Source: Flavobacterium sp. W4I14 (GTDB lineage: Bacteria; Bacteroidota; Bacteroidia; Sphingobacteriales; Sphingobacteriaceae). Taken from it: DNA of 64,000 nt. Each line of letters begins with the position of its first letter. Within the stretch, counting starts at the first letter, position 1. Positions 17,805 to 26,947 of this stretch are shown piece after piece. The translations under genes were made by a program, and so were the position numbers. The stretch covers positions 5,952,001 to 6,016,000 of the forward strand of contig JAUSZU010000001.1 of NCBI GenBank assembly GCA_030817875.1. Direction: 5' to 3'. Below the pieces are notes generated by a model. The model searched no databases. It worked only from the letters and a program-made list of their open reading frames with translations, and was not told the DNA's origin.

Positions 17805-18212
17805 TTACGGCTTATTCTTTAAATCGGTTACATCTAAAAGTGTTCCTATTAATTTTAAGCATTCGCCGTCCTGTTGAGATAGTATTCCGTCAGCTTTAAT
17901 CCATCTAATTTCTCCATCAGGCCGACAAATTCTGTGTACCGTGTGGTAACTGTTTTTTTCTCCCGAAACCGTAAGTTCAATTTCATCCTGAACGTGGTCA
18001 AGGTCTTCTGGTAGAATTAAACCTAAAACTTTTTCATAACTTAAAACCTGATCTGTTGGGCAACCTAGGTTTTTCTTAAATGACCGGGTTGAACGGAGTA
18101 TGCCTGTTGCTATACTTAATTCCCAAAAACCAAGGCCTAGGTGGTCGAACACCACATCCCAATGATCATCGCAAATAATGGATAGATCAATATTTTTCTT
18201 ATTTGTACTCAT
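17805..18212 (-). CDS. Stand-alone PAS domain protein
   Basis: A 135-residue protein consisting of one PAS_3-type domain (FDHLGLGFWELSIATG, ICRPDGEIRWIKADG, LIGTLLDVTDLKNK). No kinase, cyclase or DNA-binding part is attached. Its PAS resembles those in Bacteroidota histidine kinases such as the one at 13852, so it may be a detached sensory module that binds a partner kinase. The end is 5 bases from the convergent exonuclease gene. Confidence 0.85.
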   Translation of the reverse strand: MSTNKKNIDLSIICDDHWDVVFDHLGLGFWELSIATGILRSTRSFKKNLGCPTDQVLSYEKVLGLILPEDLDHVQDEIELTVSGEKNSYHTVHRICRPDGEIRWIKADGILSQQDGECLKLIGTLLDVTDLKNKP

Positions 18213-18355
18213 AAATAAAGGATAAACTATTTGAGGAAATTACATAAACAATGTAAAAATATTTTGAGTATTAATAAAAATAAACGTAATGCTCAGGGGT
18301 TTAAATAAATGGGAAGCAAGAGGTAGGATGGTTTAGCGTAGTTGCCCGAGCAGGC

Positions 18356-18390
18356 AAAAAATAAGTCAAGCTTTAAAACTTGACTTATTT
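18356..18390 (-). terminator. Terminator of the 18400-19781 operon
   Basis: AAATAAGTCAAG (18359-18370) pairs perfectly with CTTGACTTATTT (18379-18390) around an 8-base loop. Read on the minus strand it ends in T residues, just after the small membrane protein gene. Confidence 0.9.
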
Positions 18391-18399
18391 GGGAATTGA

Positions 18400-18666
18400 T
18401 TAATGCTGATTGGTGTTTTTTGACTTTTCTATCAGTTCTTTTTGATCGCTCAAATCTTTATAATAGAAATAACCACCAAACCCTAAGATGAGGATGATAT
18501 TACTTATTTTGAAACTATGATCAAGCCAATAACTAAATGCTGGCACATTACCACTAAAACTCTGTTTAATGTTTGGCCAGGAGTTAAGAATGAAAATAAT
18601 AACAATCATTAGCAAAACCTTTAGCAAGGTACTGATGATGATTTTTTGGTGATTTACTTTTTCCAT
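18400..18666 (-). CDS. Small membrane protein, unknown function
   Basis: An 88-residue protein with two predicted membrane helices (IISTLLKVLLMIVIIFILNSW near residues 9-29, split here by description, and NIILILGFGGYFYYK near 56-70) and a charged C-terminus. The start codon overlaps the stop of the M42 peptidase by one base (TAATG), so the two are translationally coupled. No family was recognised. Confidence 0.8.
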   Translation of the reverse strand: MEKVNHQKIIISTLLKVLLMIVIIFILNSWPNIKQSFSGNVPAFSYWLDHSFKISNIILILGFGGYFYYKDLSDQKELIEKSKNTNQH

Positions 18667-19781
18667 TATTTAAACTCTCTGAAATCCTGACCGTCGGTAA
18701 TGTTCAATAAGCTTTCATAAATCAAGCTGATTACATTGTCAACATCCTCTTTGTGTACCATTTCTACGGTAGTATGCATATAGCGTAACGGCAGCGAAAT
18801 TAATGCTGATGGTACGCCGCCATTCGAATAGGCAAAAGCATCGGTATCGGTTCCGGTAGAACGCGAAGATGCCTGACGCTGGAAAGGAATATGGTTTTTC
18901 TCAGCGGTTTTAATTAATAATTTATTTAAATTGGTTTGAACAGCTGGCGCATACGAAACCACAGGGCCTTTACCCGCTGATAAATCGCCTTGAATGTTTT
19001 TGTTAATCATTGGCGTAGTGGTATCATGTGTTACATCGGTAATAATGGCCACATTGGGTTTAATGCGCTGGGCAATCATCTCGGCACCGCGTAAACCAAT
19101 CTCTTCCTGTACAGAGTTTACAATATATAAACCGAAAGGAAGTTTCTTCTTGTTCTCTTTTAATAAACGTGCTACTTCGGCAATCATAAAGCCGCCCACA
19201 CGGTTATCTAAGGCACGGCCCACATAATAGCGGTCATTCAAAACCATAAACTCATCTTCGTAGGTAATTACACAGCCTACGTGGATGCCCAATTTTTCTA
19301 CTTCTTCTTTTGTAGTGCAACCACAGTCTAAAAAGATATTTTTTAATTCTGGTGCCTGTTCTTTTTCGCCATGTCGGGTGTGGATTGCTGGCCAACCGAA
19401 CACCGCTTTAACCAATCCCTTTTCAGTATGAATATTTACCCGTTTTGATGGCGCAATCTGATGATCTGAACCACCATTGCGGATTACATAAATTAAACCA
19501 TCTGCGGTGATGTAATTTACGTACCAGGAAATTTCATCCGCATGTGCTTCTATAACTACTTTAAAAGCAGCTTTAGGGTTAATAACACCTACAGCGGTAC
19601 CATAATTATCGATAAAATGTTCATCGATATATGGTTTTAAATAGTTTAACCAAAGTTTTTGCCCTTCCCATTCGTAACCGGTAGGAGCAGGGTTATTGAT
19701 GTATTCTTCAAGAAACTGTAGCGATTTTTTAGTTACCACAGCAACATGTTTTTTCTTTTCGTCGTCTTTTTTCTTAGCCAT
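18666..19781 (-). CDS. M42 family metallopeptidase
   Basis: A 371-residue cytosolic aminopeptidase of the M42 (PepA/FrvX, TET-peptidase) family. Metal ligands and catalytic residues are in place: IEAHADEI, RALDNRVGG, VNSVQEEIGLRGA, ITDVTHDTT, and LRYMHTTVE. Such enzymes form large oligomers with a binuclear metal site and remove N-terminal residues from peptides. The N-terminus carries a Lys-rich extension (MAKKKDDEKKKH). It forms an operon with the small membrane protein downstream. Confidence 0.93.
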   Translation of the reverse strand: MAKKKDDEKKKHVAVVTKKSLQFLEEYINNPAPTGYEWEGQKLWLNYLKPYIDEHFIDNYGTAVGVINPKAAFKVVIEAHADEISWYVNYITADGLIYVIRNGGSDHQIAPSKRVNIHTEKGLVKAVFGWPAIHTRHGEKEQAPELKNIFLDCGCTTKEEVEKLGIHVGCVITYEDEFMVLNDRYYVGRALDNRVGGFMIAEVARLLKENKKKLPFGLYIVNSVQEEIGLRGAEMIAQRIKPNVAIITDVTHDTTTPMINKNIQGDLSAGKGPVVSYAPAVQTNLNKLLIKTAEKNHIPFQRQASSRSTGTDTDAFAYSNGGVPSALISLPLRYMHTTVEMVHKEDVDNVISLIYESLLNITDGQDFREFK

Positions 19782-19803
19782 AATATTATTCTATAATTAT
19801 TCG

Positions 19804-19863
19804 TCATCCTGAACTTGATTCGGGATCTGATTAATGAGATGCTGAACTAAATTCAGCATGACG
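19804..19863. repeat. Interspersed palindrome pair, CTGAA...TTCAG family
   Basis: A segment CATCCTGAACTTGATTCGGG is followed by the hairpin ATGCTGAA-CTAAA-TTCAGCAT at 19839-19859. It lies between two minus-strand genes and matches the elements at 1144-1164 and 23881-23901. Confidence 0.7.
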
Positions 19864-19872
19864 GTTGGTAAC

Positions 19873-20280
19873 TTAAAGTTCTTTTTCCATTACCACAAAA
19901 TCGTAACCATCTTTAAAAAAGGTTTTATCTGTTTCATGGAAGCCAAATTTAAAATAAAATTCCTTAGCATTTACACGTGCGTTGCACCATAGTTTTGTTG
20001 CTTTTTGAATTTTACAAAAATCAAGGATATAGGCCATTAGTTGTGAGCCATAACCTGCTTTTTGAGTATCGGGCAGAACGGCAAGTTTACGGAACTGATA
20101 AATATCCCCATCATGGAATAAAGAAACCACTCCCGTTAACTTATGATCAAGGTATAATCCAAAATGGATGCCGTCAAAATCATCGGGAAGCTTTACACTA
20201 TCAAAAGGTAATTCTGGATACATGGCCTCATGCCTGATCCGCCAGGTTAGAGAAGGGAATATTTGCTCAATTTGAACCAT
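19873..20280 (-). CDS. GNAT family N-acetyltransferase
   Basis: A 135-residue acetyltransferase with the acetyl-CoA binding loop (LPDTQKAGYGSQLMAYIL) in motif A and the typical N-terminal helices. The C-terminal FYFKFGFHETDKTFFKDGYDFVVMEK matches the last strands of the fold (quoted in pieces). The acceptor is unknown. It begins 2 bases after the upstream beta-barrel gene, so they form an operon. Confidence 0.88.
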   Translation of the reverse strand: MVQIEQIFPSLTWRIRHEAMYPELPFDSVKLPDDFDGIHFGLYLDHKLTGVVSLFHDGDIYQFRKLAVLPDTQKAGYGSQLMAYILDFCKIQKATKLWCNARVNAKEFYFKFGFHETDKTFFKDGYDFVVMEKEL

Positions 20281-20282
20281 AG

Positions 20283-20885
20283 TTATAATAAAAAGCTAAA
20301 GCCTATTCTACCATCAACGCCAAAATAAGTTTGATATTTATTGATGCGTATAGTTGGACCTAATGAGAGCTCAAAATTTGTTTTTTTGCCAATACTGCGT
20401 TGGATGCCCCATTGAGGGGTGATTCCGATTTCAAAATCTATCACATTATATTGATTGATGTTGCCTTCTTTAAGCAAGGGAGAAAAATATGTAGCTACAT
20501 CGAGACCAAAATAATTAGCTGCGTTATTAATGGTTTTTTTTCCTTTTTTTATTCTGTTTTCAAAATTGTAATATTTCCTGATTCCGGCATACATGTTTGG
20601 TGAAAGATCAAAATAGGTTTTAGTGTCACTTCCACTTTTATAATTGTAACTATATTCTAACAAAAAGGTTCCTGCTACACCCACACCTACGTAGGCTGTA
20701 GTTAGTTTTCCTATCTTTTGTTCTCTTTCATAATGCAAAGACAAGAGGTTCAGCCTTATTTTATTTAATGATTTTACTTCTGTTGGCTGTTCTACTTTTG
20801 TGCTGTCTTGAGCCTTTGCTTTACCGAAAATGGCCAGGCAAATAAGTAAGGCCGAAAATGTTTTGATTGCGTTTTTAGATTTCAT
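20283..20885 (-). CDS. Putative outer-membrane beta-barrel protein
   Basis: A 200-residue protein with a signal peptide (IKTFSALLICLAIFGKAKAQ). The mature part has alternating hydrophobic/aromatic strands and ends in a hydrophobic C-terminal strand (VDGRIGFSFLL), as expected for a small outer-membrane barrel. No specific family was recognised. It precedes the GNAT gene with a 2-base gap. A link between the two functions is not evident. Confidence 0.75.
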   Translation of the reverse strand: MKSKNAIKTFSALLICLAIFGKAKAQDSTKVEQPTEVKSLNKIRLNLLSLHYEREQKIGKLTTAYVGVGVAGTFLLEYSYNYKSGSDTKTYFDLSPNMYAGIRKYYNFENRIKKGKKTINNAANYFGLDVATYFSPLLKEGNINQYNVIDFEIGITPQWGIQRSIGKKTNFELSLGPTIRINKYQTYFGVDGRIGFSFLL

Positions 20886-20903
20886 AAAATTTTTATGGAT
20901 TAG

Positions 20904-22076
20904 TTATTTGTTTTTTCTTCCGTAAAACTGATAAATTAAGATATTTAGGACAATTATACCCGTCATTCCATAACAGAATAATGCCCATCCGCCTTGGTCC
21001 CAAAGCCACAAACCCAAAGCCGAGCCGCAACTGGCACCAATAAAACTAACCGACATAAAAATAGTGTTCAGTCTGTTTCTGGCCTCTGGTATTAAGGTGT
21101 AAATTCGGGTCTGGTTGGTTACGTGTATGGCTTGCTGACCGATGTCTATAAGTACAATGCCAATTACAAATAGGTACAAATGGCTGCCAGTAAAATAAAA
21201 CAAGACGATACTTACGATTTGTAATATAAAACCAATCATTAAGTTTTTGCGAGGATTGTTGCCATCGCTTAACTTTCCAACCAATGGTGCTGCCAATGCG
21301 CCTGCGGCGCCAGCAATTCCAAATAATCCAATCTGCAAGGTTTGGAAATTAAAGGGTGGGTTAGCCAGAAACAATACCATGGTAGTCCAAAATGCACTAA
21401 TAATGGCGAAAGCCAGGAAGTTAATAATTGAAGTCTCCCTTAAGGCAGGTTGGGTTTTGATATAACTGAACATCGAACGCATGAGTTCTTTGTAGGTGCC
21501 TTTAAAAGCAGGATAACTTTGTGGAAAACGTTTGGCCATTAAAAGAATAAGCAGGCCGCAAATTCCGGCCGCAATATAATAAACGGCTCTCCAGCCTAAC
21601 CAAAAGCCAATACTGCCACTTACCGCCCGCGAGGCTAAAATTCCAACCAGCAAACCACTCATAATCATCCCAATATTGGCCCCACGATTTTCATCGGTAC
21701 TTAAATTAGCTGCTAAGGGCAAAATCAATTGGGGTACAATAGAGCAGGTGCCAATTAAAACTGAGGCAACTTCCAATACAAAAAAGGTATGTGAAACCGC
21801 GGCAACCAGTAAGGCGAAGATTGCCAGTCCGGTAATTATAAGGATCTGTTTTTTGCGCTCAAACATATCGCCCAGCGGTACTAAAAGGAAAAGCCCTAAA
21901 GCGTAACCGATCTGCGTGAGGTAGGTAATCCGTCCGGCATCGGTTTCGGTGAGGTTAAAATCTTTCGCAATTAAAATCACCAGTGGTTGGCAATAATAAA
22001 TATTTGCAACAATCAGGCCTGTGCAAAAAGCCATGAGGAGGATATCGACGCGTGATAATTTCTGAGTAATCTGCAT
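20904..22076 (-). CDS. MFS transporter
   Basis: A 390-residue inner-membrane protein with about 12 hydrophobic segments. The major facilitator loop between helices 2 and 3 is visible (PLGDMFERKKQIL), with its counterpart in the second half (LVGKLSDGNNPRKNLM). The overall pattern (ANIYYCQPLVILIAKDF near the start) matches the YgaY/DHA1-like drug or metabolite efflux group. The substrate cannot be predicted. It stands just upstream of the beta-barrel gene on the same strand (18-base gap), so co-transcription is possible. Confidence 0.9.
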   Translation of the reverse strand: MQITQKLSRVDILLMAFCTGLIVANIYYCQPLVILIAKDFNLTETDAGRITYLTQIGYALGLFLLVPLGDMFERKKQILIITGLAIFALLVAAVSHTFFVLEVASVLIGTCSIVPQLILPLAANLSTDENRGANIGMIMSGLLVGILASRAVSGSIGFWLGWRAVYYIAAGICGLLILLMAKRFPQSYPAFKGTYKELMRSMFSYIKTQPALRETSIINFLAFAIISAFWTTMVLFLANPPFNFQTLQIGLFGIAGAAGALAAPLVGKLSDGNNPRKNLMIGFILQIVSIVLFYFTGSHLYLFVIGIVLIDIGQQAIHVTNQTRIYTLIPEARNRLNTIFMSVSFIGASCGSALGLWLWDQGGWALFCYGMTGIIVLNILIYQFYGRKNK

Positions 22077-22166
22077 TTAGTCTTAAGTCGGAAGTCTTTA
22101 GTCATGAGTCTTAATGGTCTGGATTGATACAAACCTAACTATAGACCAATGACCGGGGATTATTTT

Positions 22167-23708
22167 CTACAAAGGTATATTTCCATGTTTCTTTCTTGGA
22201 TTATTCACCGCCTTATTTTCCAACATCTTAAAGGCTTTTATCAACTTTGTACGGGTTTGGGCTGGTTCAATCACCTCATCAACAAAGCCTCGTTCTGCCG
22301 CACGATAAGGGTTGGCAAAGATATCTGAATATAATTTTTCTTTCTCCAGCCACTTTTCTTCAGGGTTTTCTGCTAAGGTAATTTCTCTTTTAAAAATAAT
22401 TTCTGCGGCACCTTTAGCACCCATTACAGCGATTTCTGCACTTGGCCAGGCGTAGTTCATATCTGCACCAATATGTTTGCTGTTCATCACATCATAAGCA
22501 CCTCCATAAGCTTTTCTGGTAATTACAGTAATGCGTGGTACCGTAGCCTCGCTAAAAGCGTATAATAATTTTGCACCATTGGTGATAATGCCATTCCACT
22601 CCTGATCTGTACCTGGTAAAAACCCCGGTACATCTTCAAATACCAATAATGGAATATTAAAGCAATCGCAAAAGCGGACAAAACGTGCTGCTTTAGTAGA
22701 AGAGTTGCTATCTAAAACACCTGCCAAATAAGCGGGCTGATTGGCTACAACGCCAATACTTCTTCCTGCAAGGCGGGCAAAGCCTACCACAATATTTTCA
22801 GCATAAGCCGCATGCACCTCTAAAAAGCTGTCAGCATCGGCCACGGCAGAAATCACTTCCCGTATATCATAAGGCTGGGAAGCATTTTCCGGCATAAAAG
22901 TATTTAATTCCGGTCGGCTTTCATCAGCTGTTTCGTAAGGTAAATGATCGGCTATTTCCTCACAATTTTGCGGCATATAGCTCAATAGTTTCTTTACATG
23001 GTTAATGGCTTCAATTTCATTGGCGCATGCAAAATGGGTAACGCCCGATTTTGTAGCATGTGTGCTGGCGCCTCCTAATTCTTCTGAGGTTACTTCTTCG
23101 TGCGTTACCGTTTTAACCACATTTGGGCCCGTAACAAACATATAAGAAGTATTTTCTACCATTAAAATAAAATCGGTAATGGCTGGCGAATAAACAGCTC
23201 CACCTGCACATGGACCCATAATGGCCGATAACTGCGGAATAACGCCCGAAGCCTGTACATTTTTATAAAAGATATCGGCATAGCCGCCCAAAGAAACAAC
23301 CCCTTCCTGAATGCGGGCACCGCCACTATCATTTAAACCGATCAGTGGTGCACCATTTTTCATGGCCATATCCATAAGCTTGCAAATTTTCTCTGCATGG
23401 GTTTCGGAGAGTGAACCGCCAAACACCGTGAAATCCTGAGAGAATACATAAGTTAACCTGCCATTAATTGTTCCATAGCCCGTTACGACACCATCGCCAA
23501 GATATTTTTCGCGTTCCATGCCAAAGTCAGTACTCCGGTGCGTAACCATCATGCCAATTTCTTCGAAGCTCCCTTCATCCATTAAAAAATGAATGCGCTC
23601 TCGGGCTGTAAGTTTACCTTTTTTATGCTGACTGTCGATTCGGGCCTGTCCACCGCCAAGGTTTGCCTGGTTGATCTTATCTTTAAGTAATGCTATTTTT
23701 TTGTCCAT
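22167..23708 (-). CDS. Acyl-CoA carboxylase beta subunit (propionyl-CoA carboxylase type)
   Basis: A 513-residue biotin-dependent carboxyltransferase. The crotonase-fold features are present: GGARIQEGVVSLGGYADIF with the oxyanion Gly-Gly pair, GPCAGGAVYSPAITDF, and FEDVPGFLPGTDQEWNGII in the C-terminal domain. It transfers carboxyl from carboxybiotin to propionyl-CoA (or methylcrotonyl/acetyl-CoA), giving methylmalonyl-CoA. The biotin carboxylase and carrier subunits are not adjacent in this window. Length and motifs fit PccB best. Confidence 0.93.
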   Translation of the reverse strand: MDKKIALLKDKINQANLGGGQARIDSQHKKGKLTARERIHFLMDEGSFEEIGMMVTHRSTDFGMEREKYLGDGVVTGYGTINGRLTYVFSQDFTVFGGSLSETHAEKICKLMDMAMKNGAPLIGLNDSGGARIQEGVVSLGGYADIFYKNVQASGVIPQLSAIMGPCAGGAVYSPAITDFILMVENTSYMFVTGPNVVKTVTHEEVTSEELGGASTHATKSGVTHFACANEIEAINHVKKLLSYMPQNCEEIADHLPYETADESRPELNTFMPENASQPYDIREVISAVADADSFLEVHAAYAENIVVGFARLAGRSIGVVANQPAYLAGVLDSNSSTKAARFVRFCDCFNIPLLVFEDVPGFLPGTDQEWNGIITNGAKLLYAFSEATVPRITVITRKAYGGAYDVMNSKHIGADMNYAWPSAEIAVMGAKGAAEIIFKREITLAENPEEKWLEKEKLYSDIFANPYRAAERGFVDEVIEPAQTRTKLIKAFKMLENKAVNNPRKKHGNIPL

Positions 23709-23841
23709 TGCAACGCTATGAGATTTTAAAATTAAAAATTACTAGCGGTAATGCAAGGTAAACGGGGTGTTATTTTATCTCAGCCCAACAGGCGATGTTG
23801 AGTAAAGCAGATGGCGGGCTAGGGTCGCGATCGTCATGCTG

Positions 23842-23901
23842 TCCCGAATGTTCGGGATCAACATTTTTTTGCCTATTAAGACCCTGAAATAAATTCAGGG
23901 T
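23842..23901. repeat. Two adjacent intergenic palindromes
   Basis: TCCCGAA-TG-TTCGGGA (23842-23857) is followed by ACCCTGAA-ATAAA-TTCAGGGT (23881-23901). The second belongs to the same family as 1144-1164 and 19839-19859, with compensating changes in both arms that keep the stem paired. Confidence 0.75.
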
Positions 23902-23944
23902 GACGATAAAATGCAAAAATGTCTAAAGATTATACAGATTAGGT

Positions 23945-24480
23945 CCCGGCAATCGGGTTTATTTCACTTAGGCCTGTGGTTGGAAAACAAACCGCTGTTA
24001 ACTAAACCCGACAGCAGCGGTTCCGATTCTTCATTGGAATTAGCGAATGGCGGGGCTACAGCACCTATGAAATACTAGTCCTCCATTTCCTAAAAAGAAA
24101 AAACGTTTTATAATTATTGAAAATGAGCGGTTCTGAGCTTTTGGCTTTTTCAGTCCCGCTTTTTGGTACGAGTTCCGATGAAGGATCGGAAGCTCTTCCC
24201 GACAATCGGGTTTATTTCACTTAGGCCTGTGGTTGGAAAACAAACCGCTGCTAACTAAACCCGACAGCAGCGGTTCCGATCCTTCATTAGAATTAGCGAA
24301 TGGCGGGGCTACAGCACCTATGGAATACTGCCTCTTCATTTCCTAAAAAAAACATTTTATAATAGAAAACGAGTGGTTCTGCGCTTTTGGCTTTTTCGGT
24401 CCCGCTTTTTGTTACGAGTTCCGATGAAGGATCGGAAGCTCTTCCCGACAATCGGGTTTATTTCACTTGGGTCGGTGCAA
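23945..24480. repeat. Tandem repeat of about 250 bp, two copies plus a partial third
   Basis: The segment CAATCGGGTTTATTTCAC begins at 23950, 24203 and 24449 (periods 253 and 246). Each full unit contains AACAAACCGCTG, TAAACCCGACAGCAGCGG, TTAGCGAATGGCGGGGCTAC, a GGTTCTG.GCTTTTGGCTTTTT stretch and ATGAAGGATCGGAAGCTCTT. Copies differ by scattered substitutions and small indels. A 60-codon frame across the last unit is a translated repeat, not a gene. A related partial copy lies at 961-1060. Confidence 0.85.
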
Positions 24481-24553
24481 GAAACTGAACCTTTCGCCTA
24501 CCTATGGGTAAAATTGTGCTATTTGGAACAGGCTTTGAATGCCATTTTTAGCT

Positions 24554-24575
24554 AGTCAGATGGTAACATCTAACT
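24554..24575. repeat. GATGTTACCATC-family palindrome
   Basis: AGTCAGATG-GTAA-CATCTAACT, the reverse orientation of the copies at 7234 and 7333. It is followed by a CACAGAGGGCACGG stretch (about 24607-24620) that also occurs as a variant at 47935-47948. The rest of 24576-24842 contains no gene. Confidence 0.75.
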
Positions 24576-24842
24576 ACACATAATAATTTTTCTGCCACGG
24601 AAGCACAGAGGGCACGGAAATTTATTAACTAAACCAAGCTGGAGCGATATCCTTTTGGAGCCCGGTTAATTTAATTTTATAACGGAACCATTGTTTCCAA
24701 AATCTTTAAACGGTAAGCTTTTTATGTCGAATGCTATTGCCTATTTGTTATATTACATTTTTTTTACAGCTTAAAGCATTGAAAAACCAATTATCCGTTT
24801 ATTTTTGTAACCGTTAGTATTAAAACAACATTAGGATTTTAG

Positions 24843-25187
24843 ATGTTTTTAAGGAAATACAAGTATTTAATCGTTGCCTCATTCATGTTCATCTTCATGG
24901 CGAAGATGGGTATATCTGGTGCGCCGGTATTTTGTACGAGTATTGACAAGGAAATCATGAACGCTGTAATCATGCAAATCGAGTTAGAGCATGAAGGCGG
25001 GAAGGATGCCGCCAAAGACACTGCAAAATTTACCGATTTTAAACTCGTTGAACTTAATCATCCTATCTTTTCTTACGAATTCTCTTCAAGTCACTTCTTT
25101 CTGAAGAGCAGTTTCATCGAACATTTCAAAAGATATGTAGATCCATATCACCCTACGGTGCCAACACCCCCACCTAACTTTATCTAG
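24843..25187 (+). CDS. Small secreted or anchored protein, unknown
   Basis: A 114-residue protein. The first 30 residues are hydrophobic (YLIVASFMFIFMAKMGISGAP) and could be a signal peptide or anchor. The mature part has a single Cys, is mildly acidic in the middle (ELEHEGGKDAAKDTAKFTD) and ends in a Pro-rich tail (HPTVPTPPPNFI). No family recognised. It lies 150 bases upstream of the SulP transporter on the same strand, but a separate promoter could serve the latter. Confidence 0.65.
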   Translation: MFLRKYKYLIVASFMFIFMAKMGISGAPVFCTSIDKEIMNAVIMQIELEHEGGKDAAKDTAKFTDFKLVELNHPIFSYEFSSSHFFLKSSFIEHFKRYVDPYHPTVPTPPPNFI

Positions 25188-25337
25188 TCTTTTTTATTGG
25201 GGTAACCTTATTATGTGCAATCAGTAATTTGAACGGCTATGTTGTGTTTAAATATTTATACACTATGCTGTTCCTTGGTCGCTTTTAAGATTCCCCCGCG
25301 ATTTATTCGTTAAAATTTACTAGATAATTATATCGTT

Positions 25338-26945
25338 ATGCAAAAGTTTAACCCGGCCTTTTCAGGTTCGGATGTGAAGAAATATATTCTTAAAAAGAAT
25401 TTAAAGAAAGATTTACCTGCAAGTATTGTAGTGTTTTTAGTGGCTTTGCCATTGTGTTTGGGTATTGCACTAGCCTCAGGTGCACCGTTATTTGCTGGTT
25501 TAATCACTGGTATTATTGGAGGGGTAGTGGTTGCCTCTTTCAGTGGATCGCAGTTGAGCGTTAGTGGTCCCGCAGCGGGTTTAACCGTTATTGTTTTGGG
25601 TGCCATAACATCTTTGGGAAGTTATCAAACCTTTTTACTTGCAGTTGTACTGGCAGGGGTATTTCAAATGATTTTAGGCCTGGTTAAAGCCGGAACTATT
25701 GGTAATTACTTTCCTTCAAGTGTAATTGAGGGGATGCTTGCAGCAATCGGACTGATTTTGATTTTAAAACAGTTGCCACATGCGTTGGGTGTTGATACCG
25801 ATTTCAGTGGCGACGAAGGATTCTTTCAGCAAGATCACGAAAATACTTTTTCTGCGATTACAGCAGCGGTAAGCCATTTTAGTTTGGCTGCAGTGGTTAT
25901 CAGTTTATTATCGATAGCTATTTTGATCATTTGGCCTAAATTTCCAAAATTAGCGGTTGTACCTGCACCATTGTTGGTAGTAACGCTTGGGGTTCTTGGA
26001 ACTATACTTTTTGCTGGTACAGATCATCCACTACGTGCCGATCAGATGGTGAAAATTCCAGTGGTAAGTGGTTTTGGCGAATTTTTAGGCCTGTTTACCA
26101 TGCCCGATTTCTCTCAGTTGGCTAATAAAAATGTTTATATAACAGCTGCAACTATTGCTGTTGTAGCAAGTTTAGAAACATTATTAAGCATAGAGGCAGT
26201 AGATAAAATAGATCCAATTAAACGTGTATCCCCAACAAACAGAGAATTAATTGCCCAAGGTTTAGGCAACATCACCAGTGGTATGGTTGGTGGTTTACCT
26301 ATGACATCGGTAATTGTTCGTAGCTCGGCAAATGTTAATGCTGGTGCCAGAACCAAAATGTCGGCTATTTTTCATGGTTGTTGGTTATTACTCTCACTTT
26401 TGTTTATTCCTGGGGTAATTAACATGATTCCGTTATCGTGTTTGGCCGCAATCCTTCTGGTAACAGGATACAAACTAACCCGTATTAGTTTATTTAAACA
26501 CATGTACCATAAAGGATGGGATCAGTTTGTGCCATTTGTAGTGACGGTGCTAGCAGTTTTATTTACCGATCTGCTAAAAGGTGTGGCCGTTGGCATGTTG
26601 GTTTCTATTTTCTATTTACTCCGTACCAATATGCGCAACCCATTCTTTTACAGAATTACAAATGAAGGCGATAAAAAGCACATCAGGATTAAACTGGCCG
26701 AAGAGGTTTCCTTTCTGAACAAAGCAGCAATACAGGTAGTTTTAACGAATATTCCGAAAGAAACAGATGTAATTATTGATGGTTCGAATGCCAGGTATAT
26801 CGATCCTGATGTATTGGAAACGATTTATAATTACAAGCATAATGCCTATACCAAGGGCATTATCGTCACTTTGGAGAACATCCAAAAACATTATACAGTA
26901 CCAAAATTAAATATAACAGTAGAAGAAGATATTAATAAATCATAA
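25338..26945 (+). CDS. SulP family anion transporter (probable bicarbonate uptake)
   Basis: A 535-residue inner-membrane transporter with the SulP signature region (PLCLGIALASGAPLFAGLITG, quoted in overlapping parts) and about 12 membrane segments, followed by a C-terminal STAS-like domain (VIIDGSNARYIDPDVLETI). SulP proteins move sulfate, bicarbonate or dicarboxylates with Na+ or H+. A carbonic anhydrase gene starts 2 bases downstream, so bicarbonate is the likely substrate, as in BicA-type systems. That substrate assignment is inferred from context only. Confidence 0.9.
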   Translation: MQKFNPAFSGSDVKKYILKKNLKKDLPASIVVFLVALPLCLGIALASGAPLFAGLITGIIGGVVVASFSGSQLSVSGPAAGLTVIVLGAITSLGSYQTFLLAVVLAGVFQMILGLVKAGTIGNYFPSSVIEGMLAAIGLILILKQLPHALGVDTDFSGDEGFFQQDHENTFSAITAAVSHFSLAAVVISLLSIAILIIWPKFPKLAVVPAPLLVVTLGVLGTILFAGTDHPLRADQMVKIPVVSGFGEFLGLFTMPDFSQLANKNVYITAATIAVVASLETLLSIEAVDKIDPIKRVSPTNRELIAQGLGNITSGMVGGLPMTSVIVRSSANVNAGARTKMSAIFHGCWLLLSLLFIPGVINMIPLSCLAAILLVTGYKLTRISLFKHMYHKGWDQFVPFVVTVLAVLFTDLLKGVAVGMLVSIFYLLRTNMRNPFFYRITNEGDKKHIRIKLAEEVSFLNKAAIQVVLTNIPKETDVIIDGSNARYIDPDVLETIYNYKHNAYTKGIIVTLENIQKHYTVPKLNITVEEDINKS

Positions 26946-26947
26946 TT

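Noticed and set aside
24373..24555. 60-codon frame in the tandem repeat
   Set aside because: It is the translation of the third repeat unit; the other units do not keep the frame.
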